Below, piece by piece: positions 22,284 to 33,660 of a stretch of 64,000 bases of DNA. The position numbers and the translations under genes are program-made. Every line of letters starts with the position of its first letter. Within the stretch, counting starts at the first letter, position 1. This stretch comes from Grammothele lineata. Taxonomy: Eukaryota > Basidiomycota > Agaricomycetes > Polyporales > Polyporaceae. The DNA is taken from positions 1-64,000 of the forward strand of contig NDFF03000119.1 in NCBI GenBank assembly GCA_002150815.3, in the 5' to 3' direction. Under the pieces are notes generated by a model, which searched no databases, had not been told where the DNA came from, and was given only the letters and a program-made list of their open reading frames with translations.

Positions 22284-23814
22284 CTACGCTTCGCTACTCG
22301 CGCATCCCGAACGCTCAGCCATAATATTAATCGCACTGCTGTATGGAGGATGCTGCCCTTAGATATTGGTACACCTTAAATAACGACGTAGAAGAACGTA
22401 CATGAGTTCCCCCCATTCGCCTCTAGCAATAGGCAGTTGAATCCCTTTGAACTCCTCCTTCCCGGGCTCTGCACTCCAGCTCGCGACGCGGCGAACTTCC
22501 ATAGCTAAAATGCGGAGATTCTCCGCAATATCATTGATCGTGACTGGGACCTCGCGCATCTCCGAGTGCAAGGGGAAATCGTCCAACCTGGCGGAGTAGG
22601 AGAAATTTCCTGCCGTCATGAATTGCTGAATGAGAAGGTAGGCAGTATCGATGAGTAACCAGGATGCGGACGAATATCTAAAACGAAAAAGGGGGAAAGC
22701 GTACTAATTCCTGTAACATTCCCCGTATGAAGGCCGTCATCTGTATATAAGAGCCAACTCTTGGTAAGCCCACATACGAGCTCATGAAACAAGGAAGACT
22801 TACATTCCCACCCCACGTATTGATTGAGACGACTATCCACTGCCATATCTCTCCGATCGGGCTACACACCTCTGCCTGACCCCCCAGCACCCCATTACAG
22901 CCGTACTCGCAAACGACACGGCTCATTTCTCGCAGCATTATCTCGTGATTTTCCGTCGCCCAGTCAAGCATGCGAGTAATCTCAAGAAGTTCCCCGTGCA
23001 CGGAGTCGTGGAGGGGCTCGATTCGCTCTCCGAGAGCGAAGGCTTGTGCTGCACGCAGGATGGCACGGATCTGGGTGGCGAGCGATGCGCACATTCTCTA
23101 TGGAGAATGCGTGCGTGAGCAGCCAACATATAACCACAGTCCAGGTAGAGATCAGACGTCAGACAGACGTACATTGAAGTCCCCGGCCATCTCCGCCCAC
23201 GTGCCTTGCGCGTTCGGAACGACCACTTGCGCGCTCAGCACACCATCTTCGCCGATTGCGCGCGCGGCACACGAGACTTCAGATGCGACTAAAGCGAGAT
23301 GCTCGACAGCGGAGTTGATGGCGCGCTGGAGGCCGAGCATCTCGCCTTGGAGTTTGTGATCGCCATTGTCGAGGCCCACTCTCTGGGAGAGGTCGCCGTG
23401 CGCGAGAGCCGTGCAGACTCGGGTGACCTCTTTGATCTGGGATTTGATGAGGCCGAGGTCGTCGGATGAGCTAGAAGATGAGTCGGACGACAACGAAATG
23501 GAGACGGGAGCCTGGCCAGAGGGATGTATATGCGGGGTGTTTGACACGTCGACTGTTGATGACTGGGTGTAAACGTCGTCCAAGTTTTCGGAGGTTGAAG
23601 GCGACGCGGCATCCTTAGCAAGAAGCGCACTCAACGTCTTCTCCGAAGCGTACATTCGACGCGCGATCGTGTCGACTGCGCCGAGTACGGCATCGATCTG
23701 CGGATCTGACGGCCCATCGTACTCGGGGGGAGGAGTTGAGAACGCAGTCCCCGATTCGTAGGCGGAGAGAAGCGTGGCAAGATGGGCAATGAACGGACGT
23801 TCTTCAGCCGTCAT
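22284..23814 (-). CDS. HAMP-only protein related to Nik1-type histidine kinases (copy A)
   Basis: Five exons, read leftwards, join in frame: 23814-23173, 23097-22804, 22740-22705, 22625-22402, 22338-22284; about 416 residues. The N-terminus (EERPFIAHLATLLSAYESG) and a Ser-rich linker precede three HAMP-like units: about 121-215 (TRVCTALAHGDLSQRV ... GEDGVLSAQVVVPNAQGTWAE), 216-312 (LATQIRAILRAAQAF ... GCNGVLGGQAEV) and 313-416 (diverged, EWGELISAINIMAER). The spacing and words match the HAMP repeats of group III hybrid kinases (Neurospora NIK-1 family), cytosolic sensors feeding the HOG pathway. No HisKA, HATPase or receiver domain follows: the frame stops right after the third unit. No relics of those domains are seen downstream. 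Intact splice sites and frames suggest it is expressed. Function is unknown; HAMP pairing with a full-length kinase is conceivable. Confidence 0.8.
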
Positions 23815-23895
23815 TGCCTGCCGTCGCTGACGTGGAGAAGAATGAGCAAGCAGGGACGATAGCAGTGGGTTTCGGGCTCACAAGACGTCCGAAGT

Positions 23896-23954
23896 TTCGC
23901 ACGGGCACGAGGTTCGTGACGCAAGTTGCCGAGGGGGCCGTATGACGTATGCGC
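23896..23954 (-). promoter_or_regulatory. Conserved upstream element pair of HAMP copy A
   Basis: TTCGCACGGGCACG (23896-23909, plus-strand reading) lies 82 bases before the ATG. TGACGTA followed by GCGCT lies at 23943-23954. The same pair in the same order precedes copies B and D at nearly the same distance, while intervening bases differ, which suggests a bound site. TGACGT is the core of bZIP (CRE/Atf1-type) sites. Confidence 0.5.
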
Positions 23955-24284
23955 TGCATGAGCTATGGTGACGAGCGAAGTTGCCCGTATCGAGTCGGGT
24001 TGGTATCAGCTAAAAACATACTCGCCGCGTGTCGCGCGCTGTAGAAGACGGCTCATGGGTGCTCGTTCAGATCTCGTTCCCGATCTCGTGTCATCATATA
24101 AGCATTGCCAGTGTTAGCAAACAAGCTGCCGTGCCCGCGTACGTCTGCTACCACTGCTGATACTACATACACGCGAAGGATGTCTGCCAGGTGCGCACAG
24201 GTGAAAACGCGTAAGCAACAGGGATTCAATGATAGAGACGCGAGAAAAGCTTACACGCTCTCTGCACACACCGGTATCTCCGAG

Positions 24285-25828
24285 CTACTTCTGGGCACTC
24301 GCGCGCCCTGCACGATCCGCCATCTTGTTAATCGCATCACTACATGAAAAACCCCACGCTCGGCGTCAGCATACCAGCACGCACAGAACAGCGACACGAG
24401 AGAACGTACATCAACTCCACCCATCCGCCCTGAGCATTAGGGAGGACGATCCCCCGAAACTCTCCGTTCCCGGGCTCCGCGGTCGAGCGAGCCACGCGGC
24501 GGACCTCTGCAGCGAAGACGCGGAGGTTGTCCACGACGCTGTTGAGGTATCCGACGAAGTCGTGCATCTCTGTTTGAGGAGGGAAGTCGTCCATGTGGTT
24601 GTAACAGGAGAACTTTCCACGGGAGAGGTCGAACTGGTGAGAGATTGATTAAAGGTTCGAACGGGGGAAATTCATATACATTGGAGGAGGGTAGAACATA
24701 GTAAGTACGTACCAACACTTGCGCAGCTACCCGTATATTGTTTGTCATCTGTGAACAGAGTGTGAGACTTTGAGCAACGCCACAGACGAACACAGTGCGA
24801 AGAAGACTCACAGAAGCACTCCACCTATTCACCGAACTAAGCATCTCGAACCATATCCCTCCCACGTCACTCGCGTGAGCCTGTGTACCCAAGAACCCCT
24901 CTCGGCCGTACTCACGCGCAGTGCGCGTCACCTCCCGCCTGATCAAGTCATGGTTTCTCATCGCCCAGTTGAGCATTCGAGTGATCTCGAGTAGTTCTCC
25001 GCACGCAGAGTCGTCGAGTGGCTCAATTGGGTCCCCAAGCGCGAATGCTTGCACGACACGTGAGATCGCGCGGATCTGAGTTGCGAGCTTCGTGCTCATC
25101 GTCTGAAGAGCGCGCGCGTGAGCTTGACATCTACAGAGCGCGAACGAGGGGTACGGACGTTGATACATGGGATGGGACGAACGTACGTTGAAAGTGACGA
25201 TCGTCTCCGCCCACGCCCCCTGCGCGTTCGGGACGACCGTCTGCGCGCCCAGCGCGCCATCGTCGCCGATCGTGCGAGCTGCGCGCGAAAGCTCCGAGGT
25301 AAATCTAGCCAGTAGATCGATAGCGTCGTTGAGCGCGTTCTTCAGGTCAAGCATTTCGCCTTCGGCATCGACCTCGACCTTCTGCGAGAGGTCGCCACGC
25401 GCGAGGGCCGTGCAGACTTTAGTGATGTCCTTAATCTGGGACTTGAGTAGGGCGAGTTCGTCTGGTAGGATTTCTGGAGCATGAGATGCAAGAGCGGAGC
25501 CAGACGCGGCGAAGGAGGATGTGAAGGATAGGGCGCCGGGACATTGTACCCGCGGAATCCCTGGCTCATCGGGTGGCAATTGTGCATCCGTACTAGACTG
25601 ATGGACGTCCGGTGGCGCGGCCACGATCCTGGCGCGAAGTGCGCTCAACGCTCCCTCAGAGGCGTGCATCCGACGCGCCATCCTGTCGAGCGCGCTGAGA
25701 ACAGCATCGATCCGCGGATCGGCCGAGCCGTCGTATGTGGGAAGGGGAGACGGAAGCGCGGCCCCAGACTCATAGGCGGAGAGAAGGTCGGAAAGGTAGG
25801 AGAGGAAGGGGCGTTCTTCTGCGGCCAT
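24285..25828 (-). CDS. HAMP-only protein related to Nik1-type histidine kinases (copy B)
   Basis: Exons 25828-25187, 25102-24812, 24748-24713, 24633-24410 and 24339-24285 join in frame to about 415 residues. Exon sizes 642/291/36/224/55 match copy A almost exactly. Motifs: N-terminal EERPFLSYLSDLLSAYESG; first HAMP unit TKVCTALARGDLSQKVEVDAEGEMLDLK, closest of the copies to canonical NIK-1 repeats; second unit LATQIRAISRVVQAF ... GREGFLGTQAHASDVGGIW; third unit with VVDNLRVFAAEVRRVARS. The chain stops at KMADRAGRASAQK with no kinase module. A longer unspliced frame runs through three introns without stops and could mislead gene finders. It is tandem with copy A (about 470 bases apart), both on the minus strand. 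Role unknown. Confidence 0.8.
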
Positions 25829-25907
25829 GACGTCCGATATTGAAGTGGGCGATATGTGGAGGGTCGGGGGAGGACGATGGCGGGTGGCGCGCCAGAAGCG
25901 TGCTCAA

Positions 25908-25973
25908 TTCGCACGGGCACGGGGTCGGTGATCTGAGTGGAAGCCGCGCGGTCCGTACAATGACGTAGGGCGC
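25908..25973 (-). promoter_or_regulatory. Conserved upstream element pair of HAMP copy B
   Basis: The same 14-mer TTCGCACGGGCACG stands at 25908-25921, 80 bases before the ATG, and TGACGTA with GCGCT close behind starts at 25961. See the matching sites of copies A and D. Confidence 0.5.
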
Positions 25974-28512
25974 TGAACCAGCCTCCGTCCTGTGGAAAAC
26001 TAAGCGTCGGTCGGGCGAAGGAGAAAATGGAGAATGGGCCAGGGAATCGTGGACGGCGCGACCATGGGGCGAAGCTTTGGTGCCCAAATCGAGTCGATGC
26101 TGATGTACCGCGCTGCGATTCGCAGACATTAACGTTCACCTGTCTCATTGAATATGAGTACAGATGACCGAAAAACGTGGGCTGCGTAGACAGACTCACC
26201 GCTCGCACCTTTCCTCAGCGCGCCACGCGCGCTGAATGTGGGGGCGATGCATTTCGCGCTCCAATAACAGTATCAGGGCGGATACGAGTAGCGGCGCGGA
26301 GTGCCTCTACTGTCGAGCGTCTCCAACCGGCAACCTTGAGGGGACGGGAGAACCTGCGTAAAGTCGGGGAGTCCCGCAAAATGTGCGCGCGGCGTGCACG
26401 GGGCGGCAAGAGGATGAGAGGGTGGGTATATGACACATTGACGGACCCGCAGCAATCTACGTGAGCACGAAGGGGAAACTGGTCGGTCAGGATGCACATG
26501 AAAGTATAGCAGATGACTATTTGCGAAGAAATGGAGACATAGCTGTTAAGCGGAAGCTACCCGGGATACATGACCAGAGCGGGATGCCCTCGCGACTCAT
26601 TTCGAGCGCAACCCATCAGCTACGAACAAGAATCCACGAAAATCACGGTACGACCGTAGTGGTGTGCTGGAGGATTTGGCCTTAAGGGTAGCTTGATCGG
26701 CGCGATCGCCTGACCCAACGTAGACAGGCGTCCAATGTATGATAGCGTGATCCTTAGCAATAAACCAAGACCAGCGTGTCAGCACTTTGGGTGGGTGACG
26801 GCGATGGACGGACGGTGCTCAGGGATAGAAGAGTTCGAGAAGTTGGAACGTACGTTGACTCCTCATACTATCCTCCATCGACGCGTTCAGTCCAATCATC
26901 GCCGCCGCTTGCAATGCCCAGGCTAAGCCTTCTCCGCCTGTTCACCGGCAACGAGCACAATTGCCGTCCCAGCTAAGCCGACCCCTGTCCCATATGCGCG
27001 GCTGAAGGTATTCGGGCGGACCATCGTCTTCAGGCTTCTGACGCAAGTCATTGCTATAGATGCTGACCGGGCGTATCTGAACGTATATGTGGGGGCTGTC
27101 TTTGACAGAATCCGCCGGGCGCGATGGCGACATACCCACGGCCATCTGCGCGAGCGTGGGTTGGGGCACGCAAATACATTGAATAGGGAGAGGTACTCAC
27201 CGGAAACGCCTAAATCCCGTCTCAGATCGCACATTCCTCCCCCGAAGTGTGCTCCAGGTGCGAGATCCGCGCTGCCAGCCATGCAGCCCGAGAGGAGCGC
27301 GTGCAAACCTCAATCGCGCACTGCATCATCTGGCCTTGTTTGACTGGGGAGGCCGCTTCACCCGACACTAGCACACACGCCATGCGAGCTTCGGGGTGAA
27401 CACACGTATGATGAGTGCTACTGTAGAGCCCGGCGTGTTAGGGGAGGTATTGACACGACGGACCGATGGTAGTGAGGGGCATAGAACTCAAACGAGCGGA
27501 CGTACCATGCAAAGCCCATGACATCTACCACCAATCCAACCACTACGCGCTAGCCGCGTCCGCCGTTGCTCCAATGAGCCCGTACTCTCCGTGCGTCCCT
27601 TTGCAATCAGTCGAATCGCGGTGGCAGTAGCAGTTAGGCCCAGTGCCTCGCGGGCATACTATTTGACGGTGCTTGAGCGTGTCCGACTGGGTGGTCTTCG
27701 GCTTTCTACGAGAGTGAGCTGAAATGGATCAAAATGAACACGCACCTGAGATCGCGAGCCCACGCTCGTCCCGTTTCTCTCAATCCGGCCTATATCGCCA
27801 CAGCACATGACTGTACGGCAGATCCCACAAGTGGTCGATGAGGTATCTTGCCTAGATAGCCATAACAGATTGTTGAGGAACCGCCTTGCCACTGCCATGT
27901 ACCCGAGGGTTGTATAGGTCATCATGTCGCACACTGTCACGGAATCAAGTTGGGCGGGAAAGGGAAGCAGGAGATATATTGGCAGTATGAGGGGGAAATG
28001 GTATACAAGATCATCACAAGACGTGGGCATGGAGAGGCTGAGGTGGTCGATACGGAAGGACGTCTAGCTCAGAGGCTCAGCCGAGTGCAGTGCGGCTTTT
28101 TCCGGTCCGCACCGGCAACGACAACGTGGCACGATGATGATGTCATCCGCGCGCTGGGCCTTTGACGCTGGCCGTCCAAGGCTGTGACGCGTCTTTCAAC
28201 CATCCATCGCGATTCGCAAAGACTAACGAATAGTACTTTAGTAACCCCGAAGCCCATTAAAGTCCATGCAACGACTCAGCTGCTTCTCCATGCAGGGAGG
28301 GGTACTCTCGTTCGTACTCTCAGGCTGGACTTAGCAGAGACCGGCCGGCTAGTAGGCGGCCGTCCGAGTGTCCGAATCTCAGCTTCGACTCGGACCGCAC
28401 CCGGTGCGCACGATGAACCCAACGTGTCCGAAAGGTTGATCTTTCCGCAATAGGGTTCGTTTGCGCGACGGTCAGCTCTCACGCCTCTGACTCTACACTC
28501 TTGTCGGCATTC
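25974..28512. other. Mostly non-coding; one doubtful exon pair
   Basis: No recognised gene. On the minus strand 27306-26928 shows two open pieces that could be joined by a 57-nt intron with a GTGAGT donor and GCAG acceptor (27203-27147). The second piece contains DSPHIYVQIRPVSIYSNDL. Phase and start do not fit cleanly and no family is recognised. Other ORFs (e.g. 28030-27659, minus) are short and have no domain. Confidence 0.3.
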
Positions 28513-30743
28513 ATGGATCTCGCTCAGTCTTCCGATCATGATCAGTTTCCGACTCGAATCGGCGGCGAAGGCGGGAGTCCGGCACGGCGATGGGAGGGCT
28601 TGACGTGAGTATCGTCTTGCAAAGCGTTCTAATCCGGATATCTGCTCACTTCATCTCCCTTGTACGATAGTCTCCACGAGGTACGTGACGCACTCAAATC
28701 CTCACTTGAAACTCACTAATGCTCTGCGTGGCGTAGCTTCAATCCGCAGAATCCTCGCTTCAAGCTTCTCATGAATGGGCCCGGCTGGCCGACCTGCGTT
28801 CTCATATGAACGCCCTCTCCTCCCCCGTCATGTGTCTCCCAGATGAGACCCTGACGTCGATCTTTGAGCTGTCTATCCACTCCCTTCACCAAGGACCATC
28901 CATGTCAGTCGCACACCGTGTCCGCATGAACGAGGGACTCAAGACGATACGAGTCCCTACCCGGCACGTACTCGTCTTAACGCATGTTTGCCGGCGCTGG
29001 CGTGTCGTTGCCCTCGCGTATCCCGCTCTCTGGAGACGGATCGACTACCACAACGCAGAGCAGATGTATGCCTTCTACGAACGCTCCAAGTCTCTCCCCC
29101 TCTCTGTCCTCCTCGACACCCGCGATGCATCGTGGATCGGGCTCAGGAGCGATACTACCGAGCGCGGTGCAGCCGGGCTCATTACTGGAGGGCTCACCAT
29201 GTTTGGCGGGCGTATCCGTAGGCTCGACATCGTCGACTCCTTCCATGCCATGTCGGCCCCAGGCTTCACCGAAAATCCGCGGTGGATCCGGGACTTCTAC
29301 TGTCCAGGCCTCGTCTGTCTCAACGTCTCCATACTCAACTCCTTCGAGGACCAGCGCCGCGTTCCGAAAGAGGTTATGTTACTATGCGAGACTGATGACT
29401 CTCCTCCAACCTCCTTACGCGCACTCGCAATCTCCGGAATCTCCGGTTGGGTCCCCGAGAACCACTTCCCATCTCTCACGCACCTCTTCATCTCCTTCCA
29501 CGCCGCGACTCAGTTCTCTGTCTACGAATCCATCCTATACGTCCTCTCCGGCACGCCCTGTCTCGAGATCTGCCATTTGGCCCACTTGTGCCCGGGGGAC
29601 GTCCCCCTCGAGGAGGACTCGCTGTCTGCGTTGAGCGATCCCATACCCCTGGACGCCCTCAAGCTGTTAGTGCTGACCGACTGCCAGAACGAAGCCCTCC
29701 TACTCCTGTCACTGCTCGTCCTCCCCCAGAACGCCCTCGTGAAAGCCAACGAGGTCCGCATCTTCGACGGCCCACAGCCTCCCGCGCTTTTCGGAATACC
29801 GTCGCTAGAGCGCGCGACAACCCTGGACATTCGCATGCCAGCAGATACACACTCCATTCAGATCCATACCACCATCTCTGAGCCCTCCGCTAGATCTGGG
29901 ATCCGGGTCAAAGGAACCCTAGAAAACGGCTCCGACGGCATCTGGTTCATGGATACCCTCCGCCGATTCGCCCTCTCGCCCCTCCCCGCCCATCTCACCG
30001 CCTGCGTCTTCGACGTCCCCCTGAGTTCCAGCGGTATCGTGCACGCGCTGTGCGCGTTCCTCAGAAGCACGCCATCACTCGTCACCATATACATCAGGCT
30101 ACATGTTCACGTGCTCGCGGTCACGCTCGCGCTCCGCGCCATCCGCAACCCTATGCACTACGCGCACATGGATACACGCCGGATTTTCTCACTGGAGGAC
30201 ATCACCGCGCTCTGCGACGTCTTCACCCCACACCCAGATGCACAAGAGGGCGTTACAACGGCATCTTCTTCTAACAACCCCGCCCCCGCCTCCACCCCCG
30301 CTTCCGCCCCCACCACACCTTTGACCCCTTGCCCGTCACTGGAGACGTTCGCCCTGAGCATCGACATCCCACTGGTCGTGCATCCGCTCTCGCACGCTGC
30401 CGCACTGCCCACAGACGACCCGACCGTGGGCGCGCAGCTCATGGTCCCGCTGACACGCATGCTTGCGGCGCGCGCCGAGGCGGGGCGCCGTTTTCGGCGT
30501 TTGTGCGTGCAGCCTTTCGCAGATCCTGATCCCGCTCCAGCACCCGGGGAGTCCGGCTTCCCGGCTGTCGAACGCAGCGAGGCTGTATTGGCGTCATTGG
30601 ATACGCTCAAGCCGTACGTGGAGGTACTGAAGGTCGCTAAGCCCGGGGAGGCGTTCTTCGAAGAGGATGCAGAGGCTGAGAGCATGTGGCGAGTGGAAGG
30701 AGAGGAGGCATATTGGGAGATTCCGGAGAGGTATCGTGCGTAA
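28513..30743 (+). CDS. F-box protein with leucine-rich C-terminal region (4)
   Basis: Exons 28513-28604 (92 nt), 28671-28680 (10-nt microexon, residues TLHE) and 28737-30743 join in frame to about 702 residues, the longest intact F-box protein here. The F-box (CLPDETLTSIFELSI ... LTHVCRRWRVVALAYPALW) lies at about residues 66-125. Leucine-rich segments follow (FPSLTHLFISFH). A Pro/Ala/Thr-rich low-complexity insert lies at about 30270-30330. The C-terminal blocks are MLAARAEAGRRFRRLCVQPF and MWRVEGEEAYWEIPERY. Its closest relative by gene structure and C-terminus is the gene at 52379. It stands inside the HAMP-gene block but on the opposite strand. Expected role: SCF ubiquitin ligase receptor, target unknown. 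Confidence 0.88.
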
Positions 30744-30959
30744 GAGCGTTTCGGGTTTGTACTCTGACGACGTCTTCGTGTGTCATGTATTACAGGCAAT
30801 CGAACCCATTAGACGTGTGCAAATGTTATCATACATACTCAAACGTTCGCACCTACGGCGCTATCCCTAGCTGCCTGCAGCGAGCAACACATAAGGGATA
30901 GGAAAGTCGTAACGGATATGTACCAAGGACGCACCTGCATACACACACTCCGTGCCCAT

Positions 30960-31955
30960 TCAAGCAACCGGAGAGCCCCGCGCTACGCTTGAACACCTGC
31001 GCGCAGCCCGCACGCCCATCCCGTTGAGCGCGGTGCTGCAGAACGCGCCATATGTCGTCAACATCAACACACGCACGTAAAGCAGAAAGTAACTTACACG
31101 ATTTCTCCCTGCGCCCCCGTCATCTCGATCTCCCCAAACTCTACCTCCTCCTGCCCAGCCTCCTGCGTGCTCGGGTGGGCGAGGCGGCACACTTGGACGC
31201 CGAAGGCGCTCAGCTGGGCGGCGGGCGCGTTTTGACGACGTCGATGAGCTTTCGCATCTCGCTGTCGGGGAGGATGCCGGTGTTAGATGGGGAGAAGTCT
31301 CCGCGCTGGAGGAGGCACTGCGCGGTGCATGACAGGCATGACCCAAGGGGATGCGCGCGTGAGATGAGGAGGAGAGACAGGGTAAGGAGGAGAGAAGAGA
31401 GGGTGGGACATACCAAGATTAGTGTAGTCGAGCGTAGCTGGAGAGTGAACTAGAACGAGATGCAGCGCAGGAAATTAGAACGCAGTAGAATGCGAGAACC
31501 GATGAGTTCACTCACGTTCGTCCTACACACGTCGCCATATCCCGCCCACGTCCCCGACGTGTGCCTGCCCGCCGAATGGCCCTGCTACTCCGAACTCGCG
31601 TACGACGCGTGTGATCGCTTCTGGTACGTGAACTATTGCGTCCACGGCCCAGTTCAACAGGCGGTCGAGCTCGAGTAGCTCACCGCTCGCGGGGTGCTGG
31701 ATCGGGGCGGTCGTCTCTCCTAGTGTGAGGGTTTGTGCGACACTGGTTGGCTGGAGACGCCGCCGGCTCTACAGCGAGAAGCGCCGCTTCAAATCTTCCT
31801 CTGAGGTGTACATCCGGTGCGCGATCGTGTCCAGTGCGGCGAGGACGGCATCGATTTGCGAATTGGACGGACCATCGTACTTGGGCAGGGGCGTCGAGAA
31901 CGCGGCGCCAGACTCGTAGGCAGAGAGAAGGGAGACTCCGAGCGTGCACGTATCC
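30960..31955 (-). pseudogene. Broken HAMP-only gene (copy C)
   Basis: Minus-strand pieces in order: LLSAYESGAAFSTPLPKYDG with IDAVLAALDTIAHRMYTSEED (exon 1 start); then, after loss of the first HAMP unit and intron 1, QTLTLGETTAPIQHPASGEL and GPFGGQAHVGDVGGIW (second unit) ending in a stop; a third-unit piece with GDFSPSNTGILPDSEMRKL that runs into a frameshift; and a final exon ALNGMGVRAARR still bordered by splice sites (31098/31035). The upstream 14-mer found at copies A, B and D is absent. The pieces resemble copy D most. Clearly non-functional. Confidence 0.8.
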
Positions 31956-33546
31956 TCGGGTACACAGTGGTGCAAACGGTGTGAGGCTTTCTGTCCGGAG
32001 GCAGATATGGTGAGTCTAGGAGTAATCGCTGTCGAGCAATCGTCGAGTACTGTCACGGTGGTAGCAGCTGCAAATTAGGCGACGGTGTATGAGCGCCCGT
32101 CGAGACTACGCGCGGATCACGGTGAGTCACGGTAGAAAAATGACGTCACGCAAGCCACGTGGACCTCGATGTGTGCGACGGCGTCGTGACTTCGACTCCG
32201 GTGAACCGTGACTCAGAATCGATGTACATCGACCGCGCGCCATCGGACTTCGCCGCCACCAATGTACCACCGTCGTCCCACGACTAAGACAGCATATTTT
32301 CCAGTGTGCACTGCAGTTATGCGGTCTCATTCCTCTATGCCGCACTGATTCCACCTCTGTAGGCCGTGATTTCTAAGCCTCAGTTATGCTCACTGCACTG
32401 GCAGGCTTAGGCTCCAGGTTGCAGCATGATTGAAGCCTCGCCGGCCGGTTCCCATTGGGTTCCCACATCACTACATGTACATGCATGTATAGCAAAGTGT
32501 CTGCACTGCGCCCCTGTGTGCCCGCCGTCAGATACCAGGGGCCTACGCCGCACGGCACCACCATGCATGTCTGATCGTTGAGCCACCGGGGACGCTCACA
32601 TTTCTAGCAGATCCGTAGGAGGTCGAGCAGAGACTCTCCTGCTCTCAGGTAAGTACGTCGATCCGTGTGCGAGGACGAAGGGAGATGCTCATGTGTCGGA
32701 CATAGACAAGCTTCAAGATACTTCGAACATCAGCATCGATGCGAAGCACAACACCGCGCTCGTGTTGTATCCTAAGCGTCTCAGTGCGTGCGCATGGCTC
32801 CCGTTCTATTCGATGGCTATCTGACGACTCTAGGGGTCATATTCAGGCTAATTCTCGTGAGTGATTGTGTTGCGCTAGAGGCAGCGATCTCCTGTGTTGT
32901 ATCGGTAGCTACGCACGCCGCATGCATGGCTGAACAGGTAGCGTGGCACCATCCGTCGCCACCTGTCACCCGCCACCCGCCACCCGCCACCCGCCACCCG
33001 CCACCTCCACTTTTACTGTGTGCTTTCGCTCAACAAGGAAGCACGTTCTCCTCGCGTGTAATACACAACGAACGTCTTCCGGCTATCTCAGAAGGTCGTT
33101 TACGAGGCGGTGTCGAAGCGCCGTCCGTGCCACGCAGGTACGCACACAGCTCTCTCGTCGCCACTGTCTGCTGTTTTCGAGTTAACTACGCGCCCCGGGA
33201 TGCACAGTGATTATCTATACCTTCATGGAGAGAACAACTCAAATAGTATCCGTCGTAACGCCTCGTCGGCGCGTATCAGTATGCCCCTGGTGCCAAAGCG
33301 TCCGACGTCTACGAATAGGAGGCAATCATACTGTGATTCTCATCATTGGACAAGCATTTGCCGCGGTACGCTCCCCGATACCACTCCTGCCATTCACACA
33401 ATTCACCACGTCATTCTCTCGGTTTCTAGTGACAGCGTTGAAAGATGCATGAAGTGCGTAGGGGCGCACGACTGACGCCTCGCTTTCGAGAATCGTGTTG
33501 TTGGAGCAGCTGCAGTGTAATCATGCGTGTCCGCATCAATACACCG
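31956..33546. other. Intergenic, no supported gene
   Basis: Only short ORFs are present. Around 32115-32215 imperfect inverted words CACGGTGAGTCACGG / ACCGTGACTC occur, with a TGACGTCA palindrome between them. A small tandem repeat lies at 32967-33005 (separate entry). Confidence 0.4.
32967..33005. repeat. 7-bp tandem repeat (CACCCGC)
   Basis: The unit CACCCGC is repeated about 5.5 times without clear interruption. It is a simple microsatellite in non-coding sequence. Confidence 0.85.
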
Positions 33547-33554
33547 TATATAAG
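33547..33554 (+). promoter_or_regulatory. TATA box of the LRR-like gene
   Basis: TATATAAG lies 107 bases before the chosen ATG at 33661, a suitable distance for a core promoter. It supports starting the protein at 33661 rather than at the first Met of the open frame (33445). Confidence 0.5.
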
Positions 33555-33660
33555 CTATAGATTGCGTGCGACTAGAGCTCATACTCAATCATTCGACCTC
33601 GTCCATTACTCCTATCCTCCATTCTCCTGCAGCATCCCACATCTATCCCCTACGTTCTCG

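Noticed and set aside
24437..25828. Single 463-residue protein from the unspliced frame of HAMP copy B
   Set aside because: The frame runs through three introns and ends in the wrong frame of exon 4; splicing as in copies A and D gives a continuous HAMP protein.
32967..33005. CRISPR array
   Set aside because: Contiguous 7-bp repeats without spacers; a microsatellite in a eukaryotic genome.
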